Source: Colwellia sp. (GTDB taxonomy: Bacteria; Pseudomonadota; Gammaproteobacteria; Enterobacterales; Alteromonadaceae). From it: a stretch of DNA of 32,181 nt. Both the position numbers and the translations under genes were made by a program. The stretch lies in contig NZ_JABSOV010000045.1 in the NCBI RefSeq assembly GCF_013215345.1, positions 1 to 32,181 of the forward strand, in the 5' to 3' direction. Shown one piece after another: positions 1 to 8,833 of the stretch (within the stretch, counting starts at the first letter, position 1; each line of letters begins with the position of its first letter). The notes under the pieces were generated by a model. It worked only from the letters and a program-made list of their open reading frames with translations, had not been told where the DNA came from and did not search any database.

Positions 1-626
1 GCGGCAAGTTTTATATGATCGCTGCCCTTAATGGCTTCTTCACCAATGTTGAGTAAAGCAATGCGCGGTTTAGTAATGCCATCGACTTGCTCGGCCATTA
101 CTGAGCCCATAACACCAAATTGGTATAATACATGAGAGTCACAAAAGACATTGGCGCCTAGATCAAGCATAAAGACATGTTTATCTTTATCATGGGTAGG
201 TAGGGATGAAATAAGTGCTGGGCGTTCGACCCCGGGTAAGTTCTTTAAGACAAAGTGTGCCATTGAAAATAGTGCACCGGTATTACCAGCACTGACACAG
301 GCTTGTGCACGCCCGTCATGAACGAGATCAAGCGCTTTACGCATTGATGAATCTTTTTTAGTACGCAAAGCCACAATAGGTTTATCGGTCATAGAGACGA
401 CTTGTGAAGTAGCGAAAATACTTAATTGTTTATGAGTAGTTAATTTTTCTTTAGAAATATGGAGACGAGCAAGAGTTTCTGTAATGATGAGTTCATCACC
501 ACAAAGAATGAGGTGCAATTTAGGCTGTTGCTTTATCGCCATTATTGCTGAAGAAATTGTTATAAAGGGGCCTTGGTCGCCCCCCATAACATCTAACGCG
601 ATGGTTAGATTAGTATATAAGCTCAA
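1..626 (-). CDS. plsX: phosphate acyltransferase PlsX (partial, 3' end outside window)
   Basis: PlsX makes acyl-phosphate from acyl-ACP, the first step of phospholipid synthesis through PlsY. About 208 residues are visible of a family length near 340; the C-terminus lies beyond base 1. The N-terminal ALDVMGGDQGP motif and the later CVSAGNTGALFSMAHF segment are hallmarks of the family. The start is a TTG at 624-626: an in-frame TAG lies three codons before it, and the first ATG is already inside the conserved VMGGD motif. It is the last visible gene of a yceD-rpmF-plsX run on the minus strand, 40 bp after rpmF, which is the usual order in gammaproteobacteria and links lipid and ribosome genes. 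Identity is very likely; the TTG start is inferred. Confidence 0.96.
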   Translation of the reverse strand, partial: MSLYTNLTIALDVMGGDQGPFITISSAIMAIKQQPKLHLILCGDELIITETLARLHISKEKLTTHKQLSIFATSQVVSMTDKPIVALRTKKDSSMRKALDLVHDGRAQACVSAGNTGALFSMAHFVLKNLPGVERPALISSLPTHDKDKHVFMLDLGANVFCDSHVLYQFGVMGSVMAEQVDGITKPRIALLNIGEEAIKGSDHIKLA

Positions 627-666
627 GCGCGAAGCCTAAACTATTTTACTATAACAAAGTAATCGC

Positions 667-837
667 TTAAACAGCGATTACTTTAACGCCTTTGTAAAAG
701 CCATCAGCCGTTATATGGTGACGACGATGCGTTTCACCTGATACTGGATCTACTGATAAGTTTTCTGGTGTAACTGCATCATGTGAACGGCGCATGCCAC
801 GTCTTGAACGAGACTTTTTGCTTTTTTGAACTGCCAT
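667..837 (-). CDS. rpmF: 50S ribosomal protein L32
   Basis: This 56-residue basic protein begins [20 protein letters not shown] and ends [11 protein letters not shown], matching L32 of the large ribosomal subunit across its full length. It has no cysteines, so it is the zinc-free form usual in gammaproteobacteria. A strong Shine-Dalgarno sequence, AGGAG (plus-strand 844-848), lies six bases before the ATG, the best ribosome binding site in this part of the window and fitting for an abundant ribosomal protein. It sits 48 bp after yceD and 40 bp before plsX, as in E. coli, and is probably cotranscribed with both. Confidence 0.97.
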   Translation of the reverse strand: MAVQKSKKSRSRRGMRRSHDAVTPENLSVDPVSGETHRRHHITADGFYKGVKVIAV

Positions 838-885
838 GAGTTTCTCCTAAATCGGTTATTAGTTAAAGGGCTGTATGCTTATTAA

Positions 886-1398
886 CTACTTGAATTGTTT
901 TAATACATCAAATGGATTTGGCTTCTCAAGCTCTTCTGGCAATTCACCCCAAACTGAATCAGCATCTGCTGGACAGTCTCGAATTTTATGCCGTGGAATT
1001 AATGGAAGAATAAGCATGAACTCTTCTTCTATTAATTCGCGTAAGTTTACTTCACCATTTTCATCTAATTCTACTACGTCATAATATGACGGAATTTTTT
1101 CAGCGGCTTCCTCATTTTTGGCCGGACTAAAAGTAAACTCTACTTTAAGTTTATGGTCAAAATTTTCGTTACACCGCTGACAAGTTAATGCAACTAATGT
1201 CGAGCTCGTACCTGACATTACTGTCAAACCACGTTCATCGACATCAAACTTAACACTAACTTTGACTTCATCGCTTCGGCTTTCGCATTCAGCAAGTAAT
1301 CGAGTCATATCTGACAATTTAAACGCACCTTCACACACAAGTCTGCGCTGTGCACTACGGGATGGGCTAATTGTTATTGGAAGTTTAAGATTCTGCAT
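886..1398 (-). CDS. yceD: YceD/DUF177 family 23S rRNA accumulation protein
   Basis: The 170-residue product aligns from its first residue with E. coli YceD (MQNLKLPITISPSRSAQRRL against [20 protein letters not shown]). It has the central CQRC motif and the C-terminal GELPEELEKPNPFDVLK segment. YceD proteins are needed for normal 23S rRNA levels and are nearly always encoded directly before rpmF. The start is fixed by the homology, yet no Shine-Dalgarno sequence precedes it. Instead a near-consensus sigma-70 promoter ends 11 bases upstream, so the transcript may have almost no leader. The exact biochemical role of the family is not settled. Confidence 0.94.
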   Translation of the reverse strand: MQNLKLPITISPSRSAQRRLVCEGAFKLSDMTRLLAECESRSDEVKVSVKFDVDERGLTVMSGTSSTLVALTCQRCNENFDHKLKVEFTFSPAKNEEAAEKIPSYYDVVELDENGEVNLRELIEEEFMLILPLIPRHKIRDCPADADSVWGELPEELEKPNPFDVLKQFK

Positions 1399-1409
1399 AA
1401 GCCGCGCAT

Positions 1410-1436
1410 ATTATAGTCCCTATAGGCAAGTGTCAA
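1410..1436 (-). promoter_or_regulatory. sigma-70 promoter for yceD-rpmF-plsX
   Basis: On the minus strand, TTGACA (plus-strand 1431-1436) and TATAAT (1410-1415) are both perfect hexamers. The spacer is 15 bp, shorter than ideal; shifting the -35 box by one base to TTTGAC gives 16 bp. The -10 box ends 11 bases before the yceD ATG, which predicts a leader of only about 3-6 nt. Function is inferred from sequence alone. Confidence 0.6.
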
Positions 1437-1592
1437 AAGAAAATTGCACTATTTTGTTTAAAAGCTCAAGATAGCTCCAATAATAGTAATAATTGCTTAA
1501 TAATTGTTTATTTAGACAACGTTTGTCATTTAAATAATCAATTGCGTTAACTTTACCTGCTCAACTCATCATTCTCATTTTAAAGGCTCAAT

Positions 1593-2192
1593 ATGAAAAC
1601 CTTAGTGCTAGGCTCTACCTCTGTATTTCGTAAAACCATTTTAGAAAAACTGCAATTACCGTTTAACTGCGCAAAGCCTAATATTGATGAAAGTGCTCAG
1701 CAAGGTGAATCACCACAGGCTTTAGTTGAGCGCCTTGCCATTGAAAAGGCAAAAGCGGTTACCGCACAGTACCCAAGTGCTTTAATTATTGGTTCAGACC
1801 AGGTAGCGGTATGTGAAGGAGAAATTATTGGAAAACCCCATAATTTTGACAATGCGGTTATACAATTAACTAAATTTAGCGGTAAAAGCATTACCTTTTA
1901 TACGGGGCTTTGTGTCTATGACAGTAAAAAAGATACTGTGGCGGCTTTAGTCGAGCCCTTTATCGTGCATTTTAAACCATTAAGCCTAGAGGAAATCACT
2001 AATTACCTTCAAGCCGAGCAACCTTATAACTGCGCTGGTAGCTTTAAAAGTGAGGGTTTAGGAATATGTTTATTTAGTCGACTTGAAGGTGATGATCCAA
2101 ATACTTTAATAGGTTTACCCTTAATTAAGCTAGTTGCCTTATTAAAACAACAGGGTATCGATGTATTGGCCGAGCAAAACAAGATTCATTAA
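1593..2192 (+). CDS. yceF: Maf-family nucleotide pyrophosphatase YceF (7-methyl-GTP pyrophosphatase)
   Basis: The 199-residue protein matches E. coli YceF throughout. The substrate-binding loop LGSTSVFRKTILEKL is at residues 6-20, the catalytic GSDQV with Asp69 follows, then GKP, FYTG, the CAGSFKSEG segment and RLEGDDPNTLIGLPL near the C-terminus. The CAGSFKSEG variant is characteristic of the YceF branch, which prefers m7GTP, rather than the YhdE branch, which prefers dTTP and UTP. The proposed role is to clear modified nucleotides from the pool. The start is supported by AAAGG six bases upstream. It is divergent from yceD and convergent with the HAD phosphatase gene. Confidence 0.93.
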   Translation: MKTLVLGSTSVFRKTILEKLQLPFNCAKPNIDESAQQGESPQALVERLAIEKAKAVTAQYPSALIIGSDQVAVCEGEIIGKPHNFDNAVIQLTKFSGKSITFYTGLCVYDSKKDTVAALVEPFIVHFKPLSLEEITNYLQAEQPYNCAGSFKSEGLGICLFSRLEGDDPNTLIGLPLIKLVALLKQQGIDVLAEQNKIH

Positions 2193-2209
2193 TAGAGTAT
2201 AGAAATGAT

Positions 2210-2237
2210 AAAGGCAGTCCCCTTAGGGGCTGCCTTT
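2210..2237. terminator. hairpin terminator between yceF and the HAD gene
   Basis: AAAGGCAG (2210-2217) pairs with CTGCCTTT (2230-2237), and CCCC pairs with GGGG inside, with one unpaired T. The loop is TTA. There are short A and T runs on the two flanks but no long T-tract. It lies 18 bp after the yceF stop and between two convergent genes, so it probably works in both directions. Confidence 0.7.
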
Positions 2238-2292
2238 ATATTAGGTGTCATTGCAGATACTCGTGCATAAAATCATAAGGCGTTAGCGGCCC

Positions 2293-2970
2293 CTAAGCAG
2301 GCAGTAATAACTGCTGCAACTCTGCCAAAGAGTCAACAATGGCTTTTGGTTGATAACGGTTTAATACCTCTCTATCATGCACTCCTAAAGTGATACCAAT
2401 CCTATCAACTCCCGCTGCTTGCGCCATTTGCATATCATAACTAGTATCACCAATCATAACAGCCTGCTCGGGTAAAATGTTCAGTTCTGTCAATAGACTT
2501 AAGACCATTTGCGGATCAGGTTTTGACCGCGCTTCATCGGCACAGCGTGAGGCATGGAAGAAGTGCTCAGTTTGGCTATCACAAAAAACCCGTTGTAAAC
2601 CTTGCCGCCCTTTACCTGTTGCTACCGCAAGCAGTGTATTATTATCCTTAAGCGCAGTTAGCAGTGACAGTGCATTATCAAATAAAGGGGCTGGCGGATT
2701 ATCACCCTCGACATATTGATATTTATATTGACTGAGCATCGCGGTCAATTGCGATTGGGAGCTATGCGGAAAGAGAATATCCAATGCGATAGGTAAACTT
2801 AAGCCAATGATCTCTTTTACTTGCATTGCTGTTGGCATGTCTAATTGACAATGATGTGCAGCGGCTTGCATTGCCGAAACAATACGAGCAATGGAGTCCA
2901 TCAAGGTGCCATCCCAATCAAAGATAACTAATTTATATTTAGGCTTATATTCAGGCATAAGGTCAGGCAT
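2293..2970 (-). CDS. HAD-superfamily phosphatase (phosphoglycolate phosphatase-like)
   Basis: This 225-residue protein has the HAD motifs in order: DWDGTLMDS with nucleophile Asp18 and acid Asp20, VATGK (motif II), the Lys of RSKPDP (motif III) and GDTSYDMQMAQAAG (motif IV). The alpha-helical cap follows motif I, as in subfamily IA (Gph, YjjG). The substrate cannot be read from the sequence. The start is only five bases after the rluC stop, so the two genes are almost certainly cotranscribed. The same rluC-HAD pairing is familiar in Pseudomonas and Alteromonadales, but the reason for the link is unknown. Met1 or Met5 could be the start. I give no gene symbol because gph itself usually sits elsewhere. 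Confidence 0.88.
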   Translation of the reverse strand: MPDLMPEYKPKYKLVIFDWDGTLMDSIARIVSAMQAAAHHCQLDMPTAMQVKEIIGLSLPIALDILFPHSSQSQLTAMLSQYKYQYVEGDNPPAPLFDNALSLLTALKDNNTLLAVATGKGRQGLQRVFCDSQTEHFFHASRCADEARSKPDPQMVLSLLTELNILPEQAVMIGDTSYDMQMAQAAGVDRIGITLGVHDREVLNRYQPKAIVDSLAELQQLLLPA

Positions 2971-2975
2971 AGCGT

Positions 2976-4157
2976 TTATTCTTTTACCAGTTTAGATAAC
3001 AATCGCTCTAAACTTGCCTCTAATGGTGCTTCAATTTTCATGCGTTGCTCCGTTACAGGGTGAGTAAATTCAATACTCGCCGCATGTAAGAATAATCGCT
3101 TTAAGCCTTTACTCTTCATTTGCTCATCAAAGTCTTCATGACCATACTTAGCATCCATGGCAATGCAATGACCACTCGTTTGACAATGAACGCGGATTTG
3201 ATGTGTTCTTCCTGTGACAGGAAATGCCCTTACTAAGGTTGCACCGCGATAACGTTCTAACACCCTAAAGCGTGTTTCTGACTCTTTACCGTGTTGGTTA
3301 TCAACAACGACAACACGCTCACCTGACTTTAAGTCATTTTTCTTCAACGCTTCGGTAACACGTGTCAACTTAGTTGGCCAATGCCCTTTAACTAAGGCGT
3401 GATAAAATTTCTGTACATTTTTATCACGAAACTGCTCATGTAAACTGCGTAAGGCCGAACGTTTTTTAGCGACAAGTAAACAACCTGATGTATCTCTGTC
3501 TAATCTGTGTACCAATTCTAACATCCGCGCTTCTGGTCTTAACGCACGTAATGCTTCAATTAAGCCAAAACTCAAACCACTACCGCCGTGTACTGCCATA
3601 CCGGAAGGTTTATTAATAACAATTAATCGGTCATCTTCAAACAGTATTTGCTTTTCTAAATTAGCAACAATACTTAATCCCGTAGAAACAGCATCTTTTT
3701 GTTCAGAAACTCTAATCGGAGCAATACGTACTTCATCATTAATGGCTAACTTATAAACTGGTTTAATTCGTTTTTTATTAACCCTGATTTCACCTTTACG
3801 CATAAGGCGATAAAGATGGCTTTTAGGCACGCCTTTAAGGGTTCTTAATAGAAAATTGTCGATACGTTGCCCTGCATCTTCATTATCTATAGTGATATAA
3901 CGCACCTTAGGCCTTTCCACTTCTTCTGCACTTTTAATTTGCGCAGTATCTTCAACAGGTTTTTTTTCATGCTGGATCTTTTTTACAACAGGTTTATTTG
4001 CTTGTTGTATCTTTTTTATAGCAGGCTTATTTGAATGCTTTATCTTCTTTACAACAGATTTGTTGGCATGCTGTGTCTTTTTTACAACAGGACGTTGTTG
4101 ATGGTTTGATTTATTTTTATTCACGTGATTAGCTTTTTGAGTGTTTATTTCTTTCAT
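2976..4157 (-). CDS. rluC: 23S rRNA pseudouridine synthase RluC with repetitive N-terminal tail
   Basis: RluC makes pseudouridines 955, 2504 and 2580 in 23S rRNA. The S4 RNA-binding domain spans about residues 96-150 (AGQRIDNFLLRTLKGVPKS). The catalytic motif HRLDRDTSG has Asp220, equivalent to Asp144 in E. coli. The protein is 393 residues against 319 in E. coli. The excess is a Lys-rich N-terminal tail with four 11-residue repeats at residues 23-66 (type PVVKKIQHANK). No Shine-Dalgarno sequence precedes this ATG. An in-frame GTG at 3903-3905 (Val85) has GAAAGG six bases upstream and would give a protein beginning VRYITIDNEDAGQR, close to the normal RluC N-terminus. The real start is therefore uncertain. 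The gene is divergent from rne, as in E. coli. Confidence 0.94.
   Translation of the reverse strand: MKEINTQKANHVNKNKSNHQQRPVVKKTQHANKSVVKKIKHSNKPAIKKIQQANKPVVKKIQHEKKPVEDTAQIKSAEEVERPKVRYITIDNEDAGQRIDNFLLRTLKGVPKSHLYRLMRKGEIRVNKKRIKPVYKLAINDEVRIAPIRVSEQKDAVSTGLSIVANLEKQILFEDDRLIVINKPSGMAVHGGSGLSFGLIEALRALRPEARMLELVHRLDRDTSGCLLVAKKRSALRSLHEQFRDKNVQKFYHALVKGHWPTKLTRVTEALKKNDLKSGERVVVVDNQHGKESETRFRVLERYRGATLVRAFPVTGRTHQIRVHCQTSGHCIAMDAKYGHEDFDEQMKSKGLKRLFLHAASIEFTHPVTEQRMKIEAPLEASLERLLSKLVKE
3960..4091 (-). repeat. four tandem 33-bp repeats in the 5' part of rluC
   Basis: The four units encode PVVKKTQHANK, SVVKKIKHSNK, PAIKKIQQANK and PVVKKIQHEKK. The peptide period is exactly 11 residues and the DNA units are degenerate, so they are not a fresh expansion. 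Loss or gain of a unit would keep the reading frame. Confidence 0.85.
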
Positions 4158-4848
4158 AACGGCAGTTTAACACATTTTATTTAGCGAATAATGTAATTAA
4201 CTTCCTTTATTATTAGCTAATAAGTAAAGATAGTGGGATAATATAAGGGTTATTAGTTGATATTTAACGCTAACACCGTATTAACTAGCCTTATGAAAAA
4301 ATCAACACAGGCTAATCAACGTAACAATTTTAACCTTAGAAGCTTTAAAGAGAGACGTAAGAGGCAAATTGCGGCCACATTTTTATGCGAAATTATATTT
4401 TGTTAATTGCAACAAATTAGCGTTAACTAAATAAAAATACGACATATTGATAGTACGGCCTATTGTATTAATTGACACAGTAAATGATCACTATTGATTA
4501 TTTAACCGTTGTAGATTGTCAAAAAAGCATAAACAGTTTTAACATCTTGATTTTAATTTGTTATCAGCCCAGCACCATAAAGCAATTATTATAAAATAAT
4601 ACCGGAGCGATTAAGCTGGTATTTTGCACAGCACACACGCTGAGCACATAAAGAAATAAATTAGCATTGCCTAGCTAACGTTAAGGCGATGATATAAAAA
4701 CAATCAGAATTTATAACAGCTTAACTTGGTTTAATGACAGGTTAACCGTGACAACCGTGAGGTTGACAAACTGCTGTTAGCAGAAAAACAGATTGCTTTG
4801 TGTCTTAAGCAAATGGTGTGTTGTGACTAAAAATGAGTCCGACAAACT
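4158..4848. other. rluC/rne divergent spacer and probable long rne leader
   Basis: This 691-bp gene-free stretch separates the two divergent starts. On the plus strand, TTGACA at 4472-4477 followed 18 bp later by GATTAT (4496-4501) is a weak promoter candidate for rne; transcription from it would leave a leader of about 340 nt, similar to the long leader of E. coli rne. Three hairpins lie near the rne start (separate entry). A 37-codon open frame lies at 4293-4406. I see no repeat element and no clear promoter for rluC. Confidence 0.55.
4752..4812 (+). promoter_or_regulatory. three consecutive hairpins in the rne leader (candidate autoregulatory element)
   Basis: Hairpin 1 pairs CAACC (4752-4756) with GGTTG (4761-4765) around the loop GTGA. 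Hairpin 2 pairs CTGC (4771-4774) with GCAG (4780-4783). Hairpin 3 pairs TTGCTT (4793-4798) with AAGCAA (4807-4812). In E. coli the rne 5' UTR contains stem-loops through which RNase E limits its own mRNA. The position here is right, but homology to those stem-loops is inferred from place and shape only. Confidence 0.5.
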
Positions 4849-7800
4849 ATGAAACGTATGTTAATTAACGCTACCCAATCTGAAGAATTGCGCGTAGCAC
4901 TAGTAGATGGCCAAAAACTTTACGATTTAGATATTGAAAGCCCTGGTCACGAACAAAAAAAATCTAATATTTATAAAGCAAAAATCACCCGTATTGAACC
5001 TTCATTAGAAGCAGCTTTTGTTGATTATGGCGCTGACCGCCATGGTTTCTTACCAATGAAAGAAATTGCACGTGAATACTTCCCTAAAGGCTATACCTTT
5101 CAAGGCCGCCCAAACATTAAAGAAGTGTTGCGTGAAGGCCAAGAGGTCATCGTTCAAATAGATAAAGAAGAACGTGGCCAAAAAGGTGCTGCACTTACTA
5201 CATTTATCAGTCTCGCCGGTAGTTACCTCGTTTTAATGCCAAATAATCCTCGTGCAGGTGGTATCTCACGTCGTATCGAAGGTGATGAACGTACCGAATT
5301 AAAAGATTCTTTAAGTAAGTTAGAATTACCTAAAGGCATGGGCTTAATCGTAAGAACCGCGGGTGTTGGTAAAGATTATGACGAATTAGCTTGGGATCTC
5401 AGTGTACTTTTACACCATTGGCAAGCAATCAGCGATGCAGGAAAAAGTCGCCCTGCCCCTTTCTTAATCCATCAAGAAACAAACCTTATTTTACGTGCTA
5501 TTCGTGACTACTTACGTCGTGATATTGGTGAAGTATTAATTGATCGCCCTAAAACCTTTGAAAGTGTTAAAAAACACATTGAAGTGGTTCGCCCTGACTT
5601 CTTAAACAAGATAAAGCTTTACACCAGTGATGTACCTTTATTTACTCATTACCAAATTGAAACTCAAATTGAAACAGCTTTTCAGCGTGAAGTACGTCTA
5701 CCTTCTGGCGGTTCAATAGTTATTGACCCAACAGAAGCGATGACATCTATTGATATCAACTCAGCGCGTGCCACTAAAGGTAGTGATATTGAAGAAACTG
5801 CTTTTAATACCAATTTAGAAGCAGCTGAAGAGATTGCTCGTCAATTACGTTTACGTGATTTGGGCGGCTTAATCGTTATTGATTTTATCGATATGACTCC
5901 GGTTCGTCACCAGCGTGAAGTGGAAAATAGAATGCGTGATTCTGTTCACCAAGACAGAGCCCGTATCCAATTAGGTAAAATATCTCGCTTTGGCTTGTTA
6001 GAAATGTCTCGCCAACGATTACGTCCTTCTATTGGTGAAACTAGCCAAGGTGTATGTCCACGTTGTAGTGGTACCGGTCATGTACGTGGTGTTGAGTCTT
6101 TAGCTTTATCAGTATTACGTTTAATGGAAGAAGAAGCCATTAAAGACAATACCTTGCAGGTACAAGCACAAGTACCTGTACCTGTTGCTACCTATCTATT
6201 AAATGAAAAGCGCCGCTCAGTTATGCATGTTGAAAAACATCATAATGTCAGAGTTTTGATCATTCCTAATCCACATATGGATACTCCGCAATACGAAGTG
6301 CTGCGTGTTAAGAATGATGAAACCGTCGTTGAAGCAAGTTATGAATTACCGGTAAAAGAAGCTGAACTTGAAGAAGCTAAAATGCCTAAGTTTGATAAAT
6401 CTGCAGCGAAGCGTGACGAACCGTTAATTCAAGGAATGACAGCGCCGACACGTGCTCCTAGACCTAGTGACAAGGCAGATAAAGCTGACGACACTACAAT
6501 AGCAAAGCAAGAGAAACCTAGTGGCTTCTTTGCTTGGTTGAAGAAGCTTTTTGTTGCTGAAGAAGTTGTTGAAGAAGTTAAAGAGAGCAGCCCAGTTGAT
6601 AAGCCTAGACGTTCTCAAGGTAGACGTGACAGTCAACAAGGTAAACGTCGTAACAGTCGTGGTGGCAACCGTAATCGCAATGACCGTACTGAACGAAATG
6701 ATCGGAATGATCGAAACAGTGATAGTTCTGCTACTCACTCGACCAACAGTGCTAATGAATCAAGAAGTCCTCGTCCTGCACGTGCTGACGAACAGACTAA
6801 ACCGAAGAGACAAGCCCGTAAAAATGACAACCTAGATAAAGATAATGTTGTTAAAGAAGAGAAAAATACTGAACGTCGTCAACGTAGAACGAATCGTAAA
6901 AAAATACGTATTCAGTCTGCAGATAAAGCTACCGAGTCAGCAGAATCTTTAACAGCCGTTAAAACGACTGATAATGCACAGCTTAACAAGCCAGCGGTAG
7001 ACGTCGAAGTTAATGTCGAAGTAAATAATGAAGACAGACCACGCAATAGACGTTCACCTAGACACCTAAGAGCAAATGGACAACGTCGTCGTCGTAATAA
7101 CAGTACTGAGAATAATGCTGAAGCTTCACCAGTAGGGCAAGCATTGACCGCTGAGCCGGTACCTACCGATGAATCAGTAGCAGCGCGCTACCCTGTGACT
7201 GCGGTTACAGAAATAGCAGAACAACAAACGGTAGAGACTACTACAAATGAAGTTAAAGTAACTACTGAAGAAGTTGTTAAAGAAGCTGTCGTTGAACAAG
7301 TGAATGCTGCGCCCGTTGCAACAGCTGTTGAAGAACAGTTAAGCACTCCTGTAGTAATAGATACGCCGAAAACCGAAGAAGTTTCAACCGCTGCGGTTGC
7401 TGAGCCAGTAATTGAACCAGTAATTGAACCAGTAATTGAACCAGTAATTGAAGCTAAATCAGTGACTGAAGTTCAGCAAGAGTTACCTTTAGAGCAACAA
7501 GAATATATTGCTACGACTAAAGAAACTTCACCTGAAGTGAAAACAGAAGTTGTCGAAGCTACTGTTGAAACTAAAGTTGAATCAGTGGTGGCAAATCAAG
7601 CTACTCAAACTGTTGAGCCAGAAACGGCAAGTATTGTTACTCCGGTAGCTATTGCGACTGAAACAGCCGATACCAACACCAAAGCGCCAGAAGAAAAGGT
7701 TGAGGTAAAATTTAAACCCGCTAAGAAAACAGCTCCTGTAGCTAAAAAATCGGCTCCAAAGGATAAAAAGCTAGCGAGACAAGTGAAGAAAGCAAATCGC

Positions 7801-7974
7801 CTTTCTGGTCGTGCAACGGCGCCAATGACAAAAACAGAAACCATCACTACCATTAAAGACATACCAACAAGCTTTATGGCTGATAACGAGCGACTAGCTC
7901 ATCAATCATCAGGTAGAACGGCTATCACGGCTGATGTTGTGAACCGTAGTAGCGCGCAGGCAACTAAGCCTTAG
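4849..7974 (+). CDS. rne: ribonuclease E
   Basis: RNase E is the main endonuclease for mRNA decay and rRNA/tRNA processing and the scaffold of the degradosome at the inner membrane. The 1041-residue protein is near E. coli length (1061). The catalytic half is strongly conserved: S1 domain about residues 35-125, catalytic Asp302 and Asp345 (IDINSARAT and IDFIDMT), and the zinc-link CPRCSGTG with Cys403 and Cys406. An amphipathic segment [11 protein letters not shown] at about 558-568 matches the membrane-targeting helix. The rest is low-complexity: Arg/Asn-rich RNA-binding stretches about 587-690, [16 protein letters not shown] about 734-749, then an acidic Glu/Val region with EPVI repeats. 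No recognisable enolase or PNPase site could be assigned. A strong terminator follows. Confidence 0.98.
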   Translation: MKRMLINATQSEELRVALVDGQKLYDLDIESPGHEQKKSNIYKAKITRIEPSLEAAFVDYGADRHGFLPMKEIAREYFPKGYTFQGRPNIKEVLREGQEVIVQIDKEERGQKGAALTTFISLAGSYLVLMPNNPRAGGISRRIEGDERTELKDSLSKLELPKGMGLIVRTAGVGKDYDELAWDLSVLLHHWQAISDAGKSRPAPFLIHQETNLILRAIRDYLRRDIGEVLIDRPKTFESVKKHIEVVRPDFLNKIKLYTSDVPLFTHYQIETQIETAFQREVRLPSGGSIVIDPTEAMTSIDINSARATKGSDIEETAFNTNLEAAEEIARQLRLRDLGGLIVIDFIDMTPVRHQREVENRMRDSVHQDRARIQLGKISRFGLLEMSRQRLRPSIGETSQGVCPRCSGTGHVRGVESLALSVLRLMEEEAIKDNTLQVQAQVPVPVATYLLNEKRRSVMHVEKHHNVRVLIIPNPHMDTPQYEVLRVKNDETVVEASYELPVKEAELEEAKMPKFDKSAAKRDEPLIQGMTAPTRAPRPSDKADKADDTTIAKQEKPSGFFAWLKKLFVAEEVVEEVKESSPVDKPRRSQGRRDSQQGKRRNSRGGNRNRNDRTERNDRNDRNSDSSATHSTNSANESRSPRPARADEQTKPKRQARKNDNLDKDNVVKEEKNTERRQRRTNRKKIRIQSADKATESAESLTAVKTTDNAQLNKPAVDVEVNVEVNNEDRPRNRRSPRHLRANGQRRRRNNSTENNAEASPVGQALTAEPVPTDESVAARYPVTAVTEIAEQQTVETTTNEVKVTTEEVVKEAVVEQVNAAPVATAVEEQLSTPVVIDTPKTEEVSTAAVAEPVIEPVIEPVIEPVIEAKSVTEVQQELPLEQQEYIATTKETSPEVKTEVVEATVETKVESVVANQATQTVEPETASIVTPVAIATETADTNTKAPEEKVEVKFKPAKKTAPVAKKSAPKDKKLARQVKKANRLSGRATAPMTKTETITTIKDIPTSFMADNERLAHQSSGRTAITADVVNRSSAQATKP
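7402..7449 (+). repeat. four 12-bp tandem repeats inside rne
   Basis: The 12-bp unit GAACCAGTAATT occurs four times in a row (the first copy starts GAG) and encodes [16 protein letters not shown] at residues 852-867 of RNase E. The copies are almost identical, which suggests recent slippage expansion. It lies in the disordered C-terminal scaffold, so copy number changes would stay in frame. Confidence 0.9.
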
Positions 7975-7995
7975 CAAAACACTTGCGAAAAATAT

Positions 7996-8031
7996 AAAGC
8001 CAGTTATAAAGTTTATAACTGGCTTTTTTTT
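7996..8031 (+). terminator. rho-independent terminator of rne
   Basis: A perfect 14-bp stem pairs AAAGCCAGTTATAA (7996-8009) with its complement at 8013-8026 around the loop AGT, followed by an unbroken T-run to 8031. It begins 22 bp after the rne stop codon. Confidence 0.95.
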
Positions 8032-8319
8032 GTCTACATTTCCGCTGATTTAATCACAATAATTATTATTCAATTAAAGCAAAAAGGTATGTTAATTATG
8101 CCTTTAAAATAGTACATTTATATTACAAGCTATATGGATGGTAATCTAGAAAGGTTATACAGGACTATAACTTAGCATTAACAAAATAGCTTGACTGTTG
8201 GTCTAGGCTAACGTTAAATAGTTAAATAGTAGAAGACCAGCTGTTCATAAATGATATAGGTCATAATTGTTACCTAGTGGATAGTAAGGTAACGGATAAA
8301 AAAGAGAGTAATAATTATT
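8032..8319 (+). other. spacer upstream of the GYF_2 gene pair
   Basis: This AT-rich stretch, together with the rne terminator, forms a gene-free gap of 345 bp. Just before the next start, GTTACC (8269-8274) can pair with GGTAAC (8288-8293), a possible leader hairpin. No clear sigma-70 promoter was found, and the ribosome binding site before 8320 (AAGAGAG about 13 bases away) is weak. Confidence 0.4.
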
Positions 8320-8754
8320 ATGAAAAAATGGTTTTTTTCTGACAATGGTGAAGTAACAGGTCCTCTAGGGCTAAAAGAGTCAAACGATTTAATTGCTAAA
8401 AATCCAGATTTATATGCTTGGCACCCTTCTTATACTCATTGGGTCCCGGTTAGTTGTATTAATGAATTTGAAAGCACTATCACCCCTCCTCCTCCGCCAA
8501 TAGAGATCCCGAGTGACCTTATTGATGATTTAATTGGTGAAGAAAAAGAATTAATTACCACCTTAGAACGTATAGATAAAACGATTAAAACGACTTCCGA
8601 CTCTTTATATGAAATAGATACTGACTTAGATAATTTTGGCCAAATTGCTCATAATTTAACGGAAGAAGTTAGAGTGGTAGTTAAGACCATTGAAGAGCAG
8701 TATGCCTCTCTACAAAAGAACCTAGCTAACGTAATTAAAACTGATTACTCATAA
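8320..8754 (+). CDS. GYF_2-domain (DUF4339-like) coiled-coil protein, paralogue 1
   Basis: The function is unknown. Residues 1-50 (WFFSDNGEVTGPL at 4-16, AWHPSYTHWVPV at 33-44) fit the bacterial GYF_2/DUF4339 pattern, in which aromatic residues form a pocket thought to bind peptides. A run of five prolines at 56-60 links this to a predicted helical, acidic coiled coil at about 65-144. There is no signal peptide or membrane segment, so a cytoplasmic location is likely. The next gene is a clear paralogue that starts 79 bp later on the same strand, and the pair ends in a shared terminator. The domain call is from recalled pattern, not a profile search. Confidence 0.75.
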   Translation: MKKWFFSDNGEVTGPLGLKESNDLIAKNPDLYAWHPSYTHWVPVSCINEFESTITPPPPPIEIPSDLIDDLIGEEKELITTLERIDKTIKTTSDSLYEIDTDLDNFGQIAHNLTEEVRVVVKTIEEQYASLQKNLANVIKTDYS

Positions 8755-8833
8755 CTGAATATTGTTTAAGTAATAACAAAGTAGTTCATCAGATTAATTA
8801 TAAAACTAAAGTTAACAGATAAGAGTATTTACA

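Noticed and set aside
875-1084. Serine-rich open frame on the plus strand within yceD
   Set aside because: It is antisense to the well-supported yceD and its serine runs mirror the glutamate/leucine codons of that gene.
4763-4768. TTGACA close to the rne start as a -35 box
   Set aside because: It overlaps the first leader hairpin, and no -10-like hexamer is found 16-18 bp downstream.
7605-7862. Open frame of 85 codons on the minus strand inside rne
   Set aside because: It lies opposite the low-complexity end of RNase E, whose codon bias alone keeps the other strand open. The product is a hydrophobic low-complexity peptide with no motif.
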